64,000 nucleotides of DNA from JAJFUE01 sp039683515 (GCA_039683515.1 JBDKRG010000011.1:62001-126000), one strand, 5' to 3'; shown: positions 1 through 8,249, counted from the first letter of the stretch. Translations and numbers: made by a program. Notes: a model not told the origin generated them from the sequence alone.

Positions 1-433
1 GGAGGTCTTCGATCTGGCCGAGGTCGCCGCTCAGCGAATCCTTGATCGCCGAGCGCGTCGGCTCGTCGAGCCAGGCCGCCCCCCACTTGTCAACCATCAC
101 CGTCAGCCATGCGAGCAGCTCATGGACGCCCGCGGAAAGCTGCTGGTACAAGACCGGGATGAGCCACAGCATCAGGCCGATCAGCACGGCCACGACGAGG
201 CCCGCCAGGACAAAGATGCCCGCGACGCGCCCGAGCCTGAGCCGGCGCTGAACGAACAACACGACGGGATGGAAGACGTAAGCGAGGATGAGCGCCAGCA
301 GGAACGGCCCGATCACGTCCATGATCGTCGTCAGGATCGGCCCGACCTGCCGCAGGATGAAAACGGCCAGCGCAACGATCGCGAACGCCGCGAGCGTCTT
401 GCGCCATGCGAGGGGAAGAGAGTTTTCCGTCAT
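1..433 (-). CDS. AI-2E family transporter (PerM/YdiK-like), 5' part only
   Basis: The gene runs off the left edge of the window, so only the first 144 residues are visible, out of roughly 340-400 usual for the family. The translation begins MTENSLPLAWRKTL and shows three hydrophobic segments, at about residues 11-31, 36-62 and 70-94. The stretch PFLLALILAYVFHPVV followed by a basic loop (VQRRLRLGR) matches the N-terminus of AI-2E/PerM-type permeases. After the third segment the chain becomes polar, as expected for the large external loop of the family. Members are inner-membrane proteins proposed to export small molecules or act as ion/proton antiporters; the substrate cannot be inferred here. 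It is transcribed away from the IclR gene and preceded by a heptad repeat. Family assignment is fairly sure, function is not. Confidence 0.75.
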   Translation of the reverse strand, partial: MTENSLPLAWRKTLAAFAIVALAVFILRQVGPILTTIMDVIGPFLLALILAYVFHPVVLFVQRRLRLGRVAGIFVLAGLVVAVLIGLMLWLIPVLYQQLSAGVHELLAWLTVMVDKWGAAWLDEPTRSAIKDSLSGDLGQIEDL

Positions 434-440
434 GAAAAGA

Positions 441-482
441 GTCCTGAGTCCTGGGTCCTGGGTCCTGGGTCCTGGGTCCTGA
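441..482. repeat. Tandem heptad repeat (6 units of GTCCTGR)
   Basis: Six head-to-tail copies of GTCCTGA/GTCCTGG lie just upstream of the permease start. The reverse-complement motif (GGACTCA) recurs about 130 bp away, around 611-634, so the two can pair. The same heptad returns between 18043 and 18115. Confidence 0.9.
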
Positions 483-567
483 GGACGAAGTTTGTTGGCT
501 CGGGCGGAATTAGTCAAGTCCCTGCTTAGCGGTGCGTGTCCGTGCCCCGTCCGTGTTTGTCCGTGTA

Positions 568-600
568 CAACAAAAATCCCAGGGCGTTGACCCTGGGATT
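568..600 (-). terminator. Rho-independent terminator of the IclR gene
   Basis: A 10-bp perfect stem (AATCCCAGGG / CCCTGGGATT) with a 6-nt loop is followed, on the minus strand, by TTTTTGTT. It lies about 40 nt beyond the IclR stop codon. Confidence 0.8.
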
Positions 601-641
601 GAATTGTTTCCCTCAGCACTCAGGACTCAGGACGATTCTTC

Positions 642-1448
642 TCACTTCGCGATCGGAACGACGTTGCTTTCGGTGAGGCCGAAGTGTTCGCGCGAGAGTT
701 CCTGGGTGACGCTGCGGAGGAACGTGCCGATTTCGATGAGCTTGGCCGGGGTGTTGCGGGCGGTCGGGCCCGTGACGCTCATGCCGGCCAGGCAGCGGCC
801 CTGGCCGTTGAGGATCGGCGCGGCCACGCAGCTGACGCCGATGATGTTTTCCTCGTGGTCCTCGCTGAAGCCGCGCAGGCGGATCGAATCGAGCTCCTCC
901 ATGAGGCGGGCCTTGTCGGTGATCGTGTTGGCCGTCAGGGGCTTCAGCTCGACCTTGTCGAGCATCTCCTCGCGCTGCTCGTCGGTCATGTAGGCCAGGA
1001 TGACCTTGCCGACGCCCGAGCAGTAGATCGCCTGCTGGCGGTTGGGGATCTCGAACAGGCGCAGCGGGTGCCACCCCTCCATGATGGACAGGTAAACCAG
1101 TTCCTTGCCCTGGATGCGGGCCAGGTTCACGGTCTCTCCGAACTGCGAGAGCACACGCTCCATATATGGATGCGCAATGCGCACGACATCCTGCCGTGCC
1201 TCGGTGATGCGCCCCAGCTCGATGAACTTGGTTCCCAATTCATACCGGTTGGTCCGCTCGTCCTTGCGCAGGTAGCCGAGCTTGTCCAACGAGCACAGGA
1301 TGCGGTACAACGACACGCGCGAGATGCGCGGGTACCGCTCGACGAGCTCCATGTAGGTTAACCCACGCGGCCGCTCGCGGAAGACCTCCAGAACCTCGAA
1401 GGTCTTCATGATCATCGGAACGAGGTTTTTCTCAAGTCTCTGATTCAT
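642..1448 (-). CDS. IclR-family transcriptional regulator
   Basis: This 268-residue protein has the length and two-domain layout of IclR regulators. Residues 8-70 form a winged helix-turn-helix; the probable recognition helix is around SRVSLYRILCSLDKLGYL. Residues 85-260 form the effector-binding domain, with the typical GVSCVAAPILNGQGRCLAGMS segment near the C-terminus. It is divergent from an RraA-like aldolase gene, and 235 bp of AT-rich DNA separate them, the usual arrangement for a regulator of an adjacent catabolic unit. The aldolase, aminotransferase and M20 deacylase genes are its likely targets, although the ligand is unknown. A strong terminator follows it. The ATG start gives the expected N-terminus; the few residues before the HTH are normal. 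Confidence 0.93.
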   Translation of the reverse strand: MNQRLEKNLVPMIMKTFEVLEVFRERPRGLTYMELVERYPRISRVSLYRILCSLDKLGYLRKDERTNRYELGTKFIELGRITEARQDVVRIAHPYMERVLSQFGETVNLARIQGKELVYLSIMEGWHPLRLFEIPNRQQAIYCSGVGKVILAYMTDEQREEMLDKVELKPLTANTITDKARLMEELDSIRLRGFSEDHEENIIGVSCVAAPILNGQGRCLAGMSVTGPTARNTPAKLIEIGTFLRSVTQELSREHFGLTESNVVPIAK

Positions 1449-1590
1449 AGTCCCGACCCAACTTCGATGGAATTGTAAACGAATTCCCCAAATGAAAACT
1501 GTGACTATAGTGCATCTTCAGATCCGGAGTGTAAAGTCAAAATATGCAAAAAAAGATTAAAATATATAGCGCTGAGCGGTGGCCATTTGC

Positions 1591-1619
1591 TTGACTTTTC
1601 AGAGATAAAGGTTTTTAAT
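1591..1619 (+). promoter_or_regulatory. Predicted sigma-70-like promoter of the RraA-like operon
   Basis: TTGACT and TTTAAT are separated by exactly 17 bp within the AT-rich divergent spacer. Transcription would start near 1626, about 58 nt upstream of the ATG. Confidence 0.6.
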
Positions 1620-1631
1620 CCGGTGGTCATG

Positions 1632-1649
1632 ACTTTCGTGGGTGAAAGT
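1632..1649. promoter_or_regulatory. Candidate IclR operator (palindrome)
   Basis: ACTTTC-N6-GAAAGT is a perfect 6-bp dyad just downstream of the predicted transcription start, with further partial symmetry outside it (ATG left, GCAT right). Its position suits a repressor of the aldolase operon. Binding by the neighbouring IclR protein is inferred only. Confidence 0.4.
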
Positions 1650-1683
1650 GCATATTCAATATACTCAGGAAGGCAACACAGCC

Positions 1684-2370
1684 ATGGTTGAACCCAAACG
1701 AACCCTCGCCGGCGTCGATGAACTGGAGGCTTTCAAGAAAATCTCCGCGACGCTCTATGCGGGCGCAATTTCCGACATTATGGATGAGATGGGCTTCCGC
1801 CACCAGGCGATCGACCCGACGCTGGGCATCCGGGCCCTGCATCCGTCGATGGTGGCCATCGGCCGCGCCTTGACGTTCCAGAACGGGCTCTCCACGCGCA
1901 TGGATGAACCCTACGAAAAGGCGATCGAGGGGCTCGACAGCATGCAGCCGGGCCAGCTCACCATCGCCGGCGGCTACGCCCCGGTCGAGGGGATCATGGG
2001 CGAGCTGAGCGCCACGGCCATCCGCAAGCGCGGCGGCGTGGGGGCGGTGGTCAATGGTTTCACCCGCGACGGCCGCAAGCTGCTCGACATGAAGTTCCCG
2101 GTCTTCGCCAAGGGGATCTCGCCGATCGACACGACCGGCCGGATCCGGGTGGTCGACTACAACGTCCCGCTCCAGTTCGGCCACATCGCGATCAAGCCGG
2201 GCCAGATCGTTTTCGCCGACTACGACGGGATCCTGGTCATCCCGACCGAGGCCGAGGACGAGATCATCGCCAAGGCGCTGGAGCGCGCCGAGGTCGAGAC
2301 GAAGGTCCGCGAGGCCCTCGCCGCCGGCGAGAGCATGGATACAGTGTGGAAACGTTACCACGTTCTTTGA
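1684..2370 (+). CDS. RraA-like / HMG-CHA-type aldolase family protein
   Basis: The 228-residue protein belongs to the RraA-like fold family (old name: dimethylmenaquinone methyltransferase family). This includes class II 4-hydroxy-4-methyl-2-oxoglutarate aldolases and oxaloacetate decarboxylases. The diagnostic core is GGVGAVVNGFTRD, whose Arg-Asp pair corresponds to the substrate- and metal-binding residues of characterised HMG/CHA aldolases. It is followed by GQIVFADYDGILVIP. I start at the ATG preceded by AGGAAGG at a good distance; an upstream GTG would add 14 residues but has no ribosome site. It heads a unit with an aminotransferase 62 bp downstream. An aldolase or decarboxylase acting on a 2-oxo acid made by that transaminase is plausible. 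A true RraA role (RNase E inhibition) is less likely in this setting. Confidence 0.85.
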   Translation: MVEPKRTLAGVDELEAFKKISATLYAGAISDIMDEMGFRHQAIDPTLGIRALHPSMVAIGRALTFQNGLSTRMDEPYEKAIEGLDSMQPGQLTIAGGYAPVEGIMGELSATAIRKRGGVGAVVNGFTRDGRKLLDMKFPVFAKGISPIDTTGRIRVVDYNVPLQFGHIAIKPGQIVFADYDGILVIPTEAEDEIIAKALERAEVETKVREALAAGESMDTVWKRYHVL

Positions 2371-2432
2371 TATGATCGGGCAGCGGCTATTCCGAGGCGA
2401 ATGACCGAAACGTCCGACAGGAGTTAAAACAG

Positions 2433-3767
2433 ATGAAAGCTACGATGCAGGAATTGACGCGGAAGACCGCAGTGCCGGGCCCGCGTTCGAAGGCACTCCT
2501 TGACGAGTGGAAGAAGTGGGAATCCCAGGTCACGGGTTTCCAGGCCCCCGTGGTTCTCGATCACGGCAAAGGCGTCATCCTGACCGACGTCGACGGCAAC
2601 GAGTATTGGGACTGGACCAGCGGCGTGCTGGTGGCCAATCTCGGCCATAGCCATCCCGATCACGTCGCCGCGATCCAGGCACAGGCCGCGCGCCTCCTGA
2701 ACTGCTACGATGTTCCGACGGCCGAGCGCATCAACGCCGCCAAGGCCCTCTGCGGCGTCACGCCGCAGAACCTTGACAAGGCGTTCTTCATGACGACCGG
2801 CGCCGAAGCCGTCGAGGCGTGCATCCGCGTCGCCCGCCGCGCCACCGGCAACTTCGAGATCATCTCCTTCCAGGGCGGCTTCCACGGCCGCACCTACGCG
2901 TCGATGAGCGTCGGCGGCCTTTCCGGCGTCAAAAAGCAGTATGGCCCGCTGATGGCCGGCGTCATCAACGTCCCATACCCGAACCCGTACCGCCCGTTCT
3001 GCGGCATCACGAGCGACGAAGCCCTGGTCGACGCCACGTTCGAGCTGATGGAAAACCAGATCCGCGCCCAGTCCACCGGTTCGCTGGCGGCCGTTCTGAT
3101 CGAGCCCTACCAGGGCGCCGGCGGCTTCCTGTTCCCGCCCGAGGGCTTCCTGCCGCGGCTCGAGAAGTGGGCCCGCGACAAGGGCCTGATCTTCATTATC
3201 GACGAAGTCCAGGCCAGCTTCGGCCGCACGGGCAAGTGGTTCTGCTCGGAGTGGGAAGGCCTCACGCCGCACCTCATGTCGATCGGCAAGGGGATCGGCT
3301 CGGGCGTCCCGACCAGCGCCATGGCGGCCGAGTCGGGCGTCATGGAGTGCATGCACAAGGGCGAGATGAGCTCGACGTGCGGCGGCAACCCGCTCTCCTC
3401 GGCGGCCTGCATCGCCGCGATCGACATCATCAAGCGCGAAAACCTCGTCGAAAACGCCCGCAAGGTCGGCGAAGTCCTCAAGAGCCGCCTGAAGGGGATC
3501 CAGGAAAACAGCAAGTACCTGGGCGACGTCCGCGGCCGCGGCCTCGTCATCGGCCTCGAGATCGTCAAGGATCGCAAGACCAAGGAGCCGTCGGCCGACC
3601 TGACCAAGAAGATCATCCTGACGGCGGCCTCGAAGGGCCTGCTGATGGGCCCCGTCGGCGTGTTCGGCAACGTCATCCGCGTCGCCCCGCCGCTGGTCGT
3701 CACCGAGGACCAGGCCCACGCCATGGCGGACATCTTCGCCGACGCGCTGGCCGAGGTCGAGAAGTAG
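2433..3767 (+). CDS. Class III PLP-dependent aminotransferase
   Basis: At 444 residues this is a full-length class III (omega/GABA-type) aminotransferase. Seen in order are TTGAEAVEACIRVARRATG (phosphate-binding region), GFHGRTYASMS, the PLP-pyridine Asp in FIIDEVQASFGRTGKWF, and the Schiff-base Lys286 in SIGKGIGSGVP. The C-terminus carries GNVIRVAPPLVVT, typical of the group. An AGGAG ribosome site precedes the ATG. GABA, beta-alanine, ornithine or dialkylglycine-type substrates are all possible; nothing in the sequence settles which. It sits between the RraA-like aldolase and an M20 deacylase, suggesting a pathway that deacylates an amino compound, transaminates it and cleaves the oxo acid. 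A hairpin follows the gene. Confidence 0.92.
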   Translation: MKATMQELTRKTAVPGPRSKALLDEWKKWESQVTGFQAPVVLDHGKGVILTDVDGNEYWDWTSGVLVANLGHSHPDHVAAIQAQAARLLNCYDVPTAERINAAKALCGVTPQNLDKAFFMTTGAEAVEACIRVARRATGNFEIISFQGGFHGRTYASMSVGGLSGVKKQYGPLMAGVINVPYPNPYRPFCGITSDEALVDATFELMENQIRAQSTGSLAAVLIEPYQGAGGFLFPPEGFLPRLEKWARDKGLIFIIDEVQASFGRTGKWFCSEWEGLTPHLMSIGKGIGSGVPTSAMAAESGVMECMHKGEMSSTCGGNPLSSAACIAAIDIIKRENLVENARKVGEVLKSRLKGIQENSKYLGDVRGRGLVIGLEIVKDRKTKEPSADLTKKIILTAASKGLLMGPVGVFGNVIRVAPPLVVTEDQAHAMADIFADALAEVEK

Positions 3768-3803
3768 TTCGCAGTCCCGCCTTCGGGCGGAATCTGAACA
3801 TGA

Positions 3804-3843
3804 AATCAGGCCCGAACGGCCCCCGGGTCGTCCGGGCCTGATT
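3804..3843 (+). terminator. Terminator-like hairpin after the aminotransferase
   Basis: An 11-bp perfect stem (AATCAGGCCCG / CGGGCCTGATT) encloses an 18-nt loop. There is no clean T-run, so it may be an attenuating or mRNA-stabilising hairpin rather than a full terminator. Confidence 0.45.
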
Positions 3844-3877
3844 CGTTCAGACCATTTTCAAAGTGGATGATGCGTTC

Positions 3878-3915
3878 GATTACGATTACGATTACGAGCA
3901 CGAGCACGAGCACGA
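3878..3915 (+). repeat. Hexamer tandem repeat in a 5' leader (GATTAC then GAGCAC)
   Basis: Three GATTAC units run straight into about three GAGCAC units, 33 nt upstream of the M20 start codon. The same two-part block, in the same orientation relative to the gene, lies upstream of the gene that starts at 50668 on the minus strand. Confidence 0.9.
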
Positions 3916-3948
3916 CGCTCTACATACATACAGGAGATATCCCTCACC

Positions 3949-5190
3949 ATGACTGTCGACCGCGCGTTGATTCACAAGATCGCCGCCGAAGAGCTTGAGG
4001 CCGGCGCCAAATTCCTGATGGACATGATCCGCTACCCGTCGACCCCGGGCCAGGAAAACGAGCTGATGCACTTCATCGAGAAGGAAATCAAGCCGCTGGC
4101 CGACAAGGTCGAACGCGTCGGGTTCCCGGCCGATTTCCGCAACGACCCCGAATACTCGTTCCCGATCGAGGGGATCGACTACGAGGGGCGCTTCAACCTG
4201 CGCGTGGTCATCGGCGACGACAGCGTCAAGTCCCCCTCGCTCATCTTCAACGCGCACACCGACGTCGTCCCGGCGTCCGAAAACCAGCCGCGGGCGTTCG
4301 ACCCCGAGCGCAAGGACGGCGTCATTTACGGCCGCGGCGCGTGCGACGACAAAGGGAGCGTGGCCACGCTCTACATGCTGGCGCGCATCCTCAAGCGCCT
4401 GCCGGCCAAGCCCAAGGCCAAGATCGTCCTGCACCTGGTCAACGAGGAGGAAAACGGCGGCAACGGCACGCTCAACATGATCCGCACGGGCGAGAAGGCC
4501 GACGCATTCGTCGTCATGGAGCCCACGCGCGGCCGCCTGATGCCGTCGGTGCGCGGGGCGGTCTGGTTCCGCGTGAAATTCCGCGGCCTCGCCGGCCACG
4601 TCGGCAGCGCCGGCAAGACCGTCAGCGCGCTCAAGCTCGCCGTGGAGGCGATCGAGCTGCTCGAGCAGTTCCACGCCGAGACGCTCGCCGCCAGCCGCGG
4701 CATCCAGTTCTTCGACGACTACCCCAACCCGATGCCGATCAACTTCGGCCGCCTCAACGCGGGCGTGTGGCCGGCCTCGGCCCCCAACGCGGCCGTCCTC
4801 GAGGGCGTCATGGGCCTGCTGCCCAACCTCACGCGCGAGCAGATCATGGAGGGCATGGAGCGCACGCTGCGCGAGCGCGGCTCGGAAAAGCTGCGCGACA
4901 ACTTCAGCTTCGAGTTCATGTACCGCCACGACTCGCACGTGACCGACCCGGGCCACAAGGTCGTCAAGACCCTCCAGAAGGCCGTCCAGAACGCCGGCAT
5001 GTCGGGCGAGCTGACCGGCATGGTCGCCTCGTGCGACTCCAACTACTACTCGAACTTCCTCAAGATGCCGGGCGTGGTCTTCGGCCCCGGCGACCTGATC
5101 GTGGCCCACGGCGCCGACGAGCAGATCGAAGTCGCCCAGCTGGCGCAGGCCGCCTCGGCCATGGCGCAGCTCGCCTGCGAATGGGAATGA
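3949..5190 (+). CDS. M20/M25/M40 family metallopeptidase or deacylase
   Basis: This 413-residue protein has every ligand of the di-zinc M20 family: His103 and Asp105 (NAHTDVVP), Asp133 (GRGACDDKG), the Glu167-Glu168 pair (NEEENGG) and a C-terminal His (VAHGADEQIEV). The lid/dimerisation domain sits between about residues 190 and 310. The family hydrolyses amide bonds in N-acyl amino acids and dipeptides (ArgE, DapE, aminoacylases). The sequence resembles the broad ArgE/DapE-type group and does not show which substrate is used. GGAGA precedes the ATG. It follows the aldolase and aminotransferase genes but is separated by a hairpin and a hexamer repeat, so it may have its own promoter. A strong terminator follows. 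Confidence 0.9.
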   Translation: MTVDRALIHKIAAEELEAGAKFLMDMIRYPSTPGQENELMHFIEKEIKPLADKVERVGFPADFRNDPEYSFPIEGIDYEGRFNLRVVIGDDSVKSPSLIFNAHTDVVPASENQPRAFDPERKDGVIYGRGACDDKGSVATLYMLARILKRLPAKPKAKIVLHLVNEEENGGNGTLNMIRTGEKADAFVVMEPTRGRLMPSVRGAVWFRVKFRGLAGHVGSAGKTVSALKLAVEAIELLEQFHAETLAASRGIQFFDDYPNPMPINFGRLNAGVWPASAPNAAVLEGVMGLLPNLTREQIMEGMERTLRERGSEKLRDNFSFEFMYRHDSHVTDPGHKVVKTLQKAVQNAGMSGELTGMVASCDSNYYSNFLKMPGVVFGPGDLIVAHGADEQIEVAQLAQAASAMAQLACEWE

Positions 5191-5224
5191 TGAAAGATGA
5201 ATGATGAATGATGAATGATGAAAA
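5187..5224. repeat. ATGAATG-type tandem repeat
   Basis: Repeated ATGAATG/ATGAAAG units begin at the stop codon of the M20 gene and run up to its terminator. Related arrays occur near 15658, 15751, 48970 and 53416. Confidence 0.85.
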
Positions 5225-5226
5225 CG

Positions 5227-5255
5227 GCCGGGGAAGACCTCCCCGGCTTTTTAAA
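5227..5255 (+). terminator. Rho-independent terminator of the M20 gene
   Basis: GCCGGGGA and TCCCCGGC form an 8-bp GC-rich stem that is followed by TTTTTAAATTT. Confidence 0.88.
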
Positions 5256-5270
5256 TTTCCTCATTCACCC

Positions 5271-5299
5271 TTGATTGATCCCCCCGCATCCGATTTAAT
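5271..5299 (+). promoter_or_regulatory. Predicted promoter of the GHL10/DUF2851 pair
   Basis: TTGATT and TTTAAT are spaced by 17 bp, directly after the preceding terminator. The start would be near 5306, giving a leader of about 23 nt. Confidence 0.5.
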
Positions 5300-5328
5300 C
5301 GTCCCTAACATGCTAGGGATGGCTGTAA

Positions 5329-6480
5329 ATGGTTCGTTTGATCGGATTTGCGCACCTTATTCTCCTTCTCGTCGCGCCCGCGATCGCCGCCGGCGCCGCT
5401 CCGCAACGCGTTAAAACCAAGCTCGACGAAGTCGCGCCTTATCGGCGGTTCGTGTGGGTCACGCGCTGGGATTTCCGCAACGCCGAGGACGTCAAGAAAA
5501 TCTGCTACAACGCCGCCTCGGCGCGGTTCACCGACATCCTGTTCCAGGTCCGCGGCGAAGGGACGGTTTTCTACAACAGCTCGCTCGAGCCGTGGGCGTG
5601 GGAACTGACCGGCAGCGACGCGTCCTCCACCGGCGCGGACCCGGGCTGGGATCCGCTCGCCACGGCGATCCGCGAAGGTCACCGCTGGGGTCTGCGCGTC
5701 CACGCCTATGTGAACGTCCTGCCCGGCTGGGCGCAGAAAACCAACCCGCCGCGCTCGAGCGGCCAGCTCATCGTCAAGCACCCGGGCTGGTTCATGGTCG
5801 ACGCCGACGGCGACCCGATGAGCGCCGGCTGGTATCGCTTCCTCGACCCGGGCCTGCCCGATGTGCGCGCCCACATCGCCGCGCTCGCGGGCGAAATCGC
5901 GCGCAATTATGCCGTCGACGGCATCCACCTCGACTACATCCGCTACCCGTTCGAGAAGGGCGAATACTCGTATCGCAAGCCGGTCGTGAATCAATTCAAG
6001 AAAACCTACGGCGGCACGCCCGGCCGCAACCCGTCGAGCTGGAACGAATTCCGGCGGGCGCAGGTCACCGAGACCGTGCGCATGATCTCGGCCGCGGCGC
6101 GCAAGGCCCACCCCGGCATCGAGATTTCCGCCTCGGTCGTCGCCGACCCCGACGACGCGCAGGCGGCCTGCCAGCAGCCCGAACTGTGGCTCGGCAAGGG
6201 CTACATCGACGCGGCGGTGCCGATGGCCTACACCGACGACATGGACCGCTTCAACCGCCTGGCCGGGCGCTTTATTCAAAACGGCAACGCCAAGCACACC
6301 TGGGTCGGCATCATCGCCACCCCCGACAAGAACAGCCACGTCGCCGAGCAGATCCGCCGCCTGAGCCGGCTCAACGTCGGCGGCATCGCGCTCTTCTGCT
6401 ACAGCGACCTGTTCTACGACCATCGCCCGACGACGCGCGCCCGCGCCGTCTACGACATCTTCGTGAGCAAGCGAACGTGA
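5329..6480 (+). CDS. Exported GHL10-type (DUF187/YngK-like) glycoside hydrolase-like protein
   Basis: The 383-residue protein starts with a Sec signal peptide (hydrophobic core LIGFAHLILLLVAPAIAAGA, cleavage near residue 24). The rest matches the glycosyl-hydrolase-like 10 family: RFVWVTRWDF at the first strand, FQVRGEGTVFYNS, WGLRVHAYVNV, and the barrel strand VDGIHLDYIRYPF. In related proteins the Asp of HLDYIRYP is near the presumed active site. AVPMAYTDDMDRF and GGIALFCYSD complete the TIM barrel. Members are secreted or periplasmic and poorly characterised, but one branch acts on glucosaminidic linkages. Its stop codon overlaps the GTG start of the DUF2851 gene by 4 nt, so the two are translationally coupled. 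Confidence 0.85.
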   Translation: MVRLIGFAHLILLLVAPAIAAGAAPQRVKTKLDEVAPYRRFVWVTRWDFRNAEDVKKICYNAASARFTDILFQVRGEGTVFYNSSLEPWAWELTGSDASSTGADPGWDPLATAIREGHRWGLRVHAYVNVLPGWAQKTNPPRSSGQLIVKHPGWFMVDADGDPMSAGWYRFLDPGLPDVRAHIAALAGEIARNYAVDGIHLDYIRYPFEKGEYSYRKPVVNQFKKTYGGTPGRNPSSWNEFRRAQVTETVRMISAAARKAHPGIEISASVVADPDDAQAACQQPELWLGKGYIDAAVPMAYTDDMDRFNRLAGRFIQNGNAKHTWVGIIATPDKNSHVAEQIRRLSRLNVGGIALFCYSDLFYDHRPTTRARAVYDIFVSKRT

Positions 6481-8036
6481 CCTATCACCCGGCGGAAAGC
6501 TTCTGGGAGTGGCGCGAGCGCATCAAGCGATTGATGGCCGGCGGCGCGGCGTCGGAGAAAACCGCCGAGAGAAAAAACGATTACCTGCCCGCCCTGGGCG
6601 TCGCCCCGCTCAACGAAAAACTCATCCAGACGATCTGGGCGCAGCAGCTGATCCAGGGCTCCGGCCTGCGCCTCGCCGACGGCCGACCGCTGCGCGTCCT
6701 CGACCCGGGCCGCGCCAGCGGCGACGGGCCGGACTTCCAGGGCGCGCGCCTGCTCGTCGATGACCAATCGGTCGAGGGCGACATCGAAATCCACATCGAC
6801 GCATCCGGCTGGCAGGCGCACGGCCACCACCGCGACCTCGATTACAACCGCGTCGCGCTGCACGTGGTTCTGCATATCGACGACGGCGCGGCGTTCGACC
6901 TGGCGCACAACGGCTCGAAAATCCCGCGCCTCGAAATCGAAAAATACATCTTCCCGGACCTCGACACGCTGCGCCGCTCGCTCACCCCCGACGATTTCGC
7001 CTACGCCCAGCCGGCCGAGGCCGGCCGCTGCCAGACCGTCCTCATGAGCCTGGACCACCTCGTGTTGGCCGACTTCCTCGACCGCGCCGGCGACGAGCGG
7101 CTCGTGGCCAAGATGCAGCGGCTTCAGGAGCAGGCCGCGCAGACCGACATCGAACAGGTGTTCTACCAATCGATGATGATGTCGCTCGGGGGATCGGGAT
7201 CGGCGAAGACGCTCTATTACCTGCTCGCCAAACGCACTCCCCTCGCCGAGTTGTCCGATTTCGCCGCCGAGCTGCCCGAGCAGGAGCGCCCGACGGCGAT
7301 CGAGGCGCTGCTGCTGGCCGTCGCCGGGCTGCTGCCGAACGCCTTGGAGATGGTCGACGCGCCGGCCGAGTCGATCGAGAGGCGCGACAAGCTCGCCGGA
7401 TACTGGGAGAAATGGCACTCCTACTGGTGCGACCGGCTCATCCCGGCCAATCGGCGCTGGTTCCAGGGAATGCGCCCGGTGAATTTCCCGACGCGGCGGC
7501 TGGCCGGCGTCGCGGTGATTCTTTCGCGCGCGATCAATCGCAAGAAATTTCCGCTGGCCGATTTGCTCGGCCACATTCGCGCCGGCCAGGGCGCGCTGGA
7601 AGCCTCCGGCCCGCGCAAGAAGCGCCACCCGGTCGTCGAGGATCTGGTCGAGTGGTTCCGCGTCGGCGGCGAGGGGCATTTCTGGGGCAATCACTACTCG
7701 TTCACGGCCAAGCCGGCCGGCCGCACGATGGACCTGATCGGCGAAGGCGCCGCGCTGTCGCTGGTCCTGAACGCGCTCGCCCCGGCGGCGCTCCTTGCGG
7801 CGAGAAGAGCGAACGACGAACAGCTCGAGTCGGCCGTCTGCCGGCTCTACGCGCTGATCCCGCCGCTGCAAAGCAACCACATCACCGAGTTCATGACGAA
7901 ACGCCTGTTCGGCGACGCCGACTGGGCGCGCGGCCTGATCAACACCGAGCGCCGCCGCCAGGCCCTTTTCCAAATCTTCCACACCTGCTGCAACGCCGAA
8001 GAACGCAACTGCGAGGCGTGCTATTTCCGGAAGTAG
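6477..8036 (+). CDS. DUF2851 family protein
   Basis: The 519-residue protein is recognisable as DUF2851 by LNEKLIQTIWAQQLI, the block VEGDIEIHIDASGWQAHGHH, DYNRVALHVVLH, and the Cys-rich end HTCCNAEERNCEACYF. I start at the GTG in the GTGA overlap with the upstream stop codon. PDF at residues 85-87 followed by Glu104-Ile-His106 looks like the PD...ExK/H arrangement of restriction-type nucleases; this is my inference, not established function. No signal peptide or membrane segment is seen, so it is probably cytoplasmic even though its partner is exported. The stop codon is immediately followed by GTCGCT and a 29-bp inverted repeat. Confidence 0.85.
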   Translation: MTYHPAESFWEWRERIKRLMAGGAASEKTAERKNDYLPALGVAPLNEKLIQTIWAQQLIQGSGLRLADGRPLRVLDPGRASGDGPDFQGARLLVDDQSVEGDIEIHIDASGWQAHGHHRDLDYNRVALHVVLHIDDGAAFDLAHNGSKIPRLEIEKYIFPDLDTLRRSLTPDDFAYAQPAEAGRCQTVLMSLDHLVLADFLDRAGDERLVAKMQRLQEQAAQTDIEQVFYQSMMMSLGGSGSAKTLYYLLAKRTPLAELSDFAAELPEQERPTAIEALLLAVAGLLPNALEMVDAPAESIERRDKLAGYWEKWHSYWCDRLIPANRRWFQGMRPVNFPTRRLAGVAVILSRAINRKKFPLADLLGHIRAGQGALEASGPRKKRHPVVEDLVEWFRVGGEGHFWGNHYSFTAKPAGRTMDLIGEGAALSLVLNALAPAALLAARRANDEQLESAVCRLYALIPPLQSNHITEFMTKRLFGDADWARGLINTERRRQALFQIFHTCCNAEERNCEACYFRK

Positions 8037-8046
8037 GTCGCTTCAA

Positions 8047-8173
8047 TGCAGTAGCCCGAGCGTCAGCGAGGGACTCGGCCGATACGCAATCAGAACCGCA
8101 AGTTGAAATTCGAAATCTGAACGAATTGAATTCCACTAAGGCGAAGTCCCTCGCTGACGCTCGGGCTACTGCA
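8047..8173. repeat. 29-bp perfect inverted repeat around an AT-rich loop
   Basis: The arms at 8047-8075 and 8145-8173 are exact reverse complements. They surround 69 bp that read through as short open frames on both strands. The arm core (TAGCCCGAGCGTCAGCGAGG) resembles a dispersed repeat I recall from Planctomycetes genomes. It could form a very stable cruciform or RNA hairpin after the DUF2851 gene. Confidence 0.9.
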
Positions 8174-8176
8174 TGA

Positions 8177-8200
8177 GTCGGCTCAGAGAGCCGACCTACC
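8177..8200. repeat. GTCGGCTC hairpin element with CTACC tail, copy 1
   Basis: GTCGGCTC and GAGCCGAC pair across a short AGA loop and are followed by CTACC. A near-identical copy lies at 20507-20530, and a sequence-diverged one at 63119-63142. Confidence 0.8.
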
Positions 8201-8249
8201 AGTTGTGCCCGCCTGCCCCTCATGCTAGCCTGATCCGGGGAGTGCGTCG

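Noticed and set aside
441..482. Short tandem repeat arrays taken as a possible CRISPR
   Set aside because: Units are 6-7 bp (37 bp at 22114) with no unique spacers, and there are no cas genes in the window.
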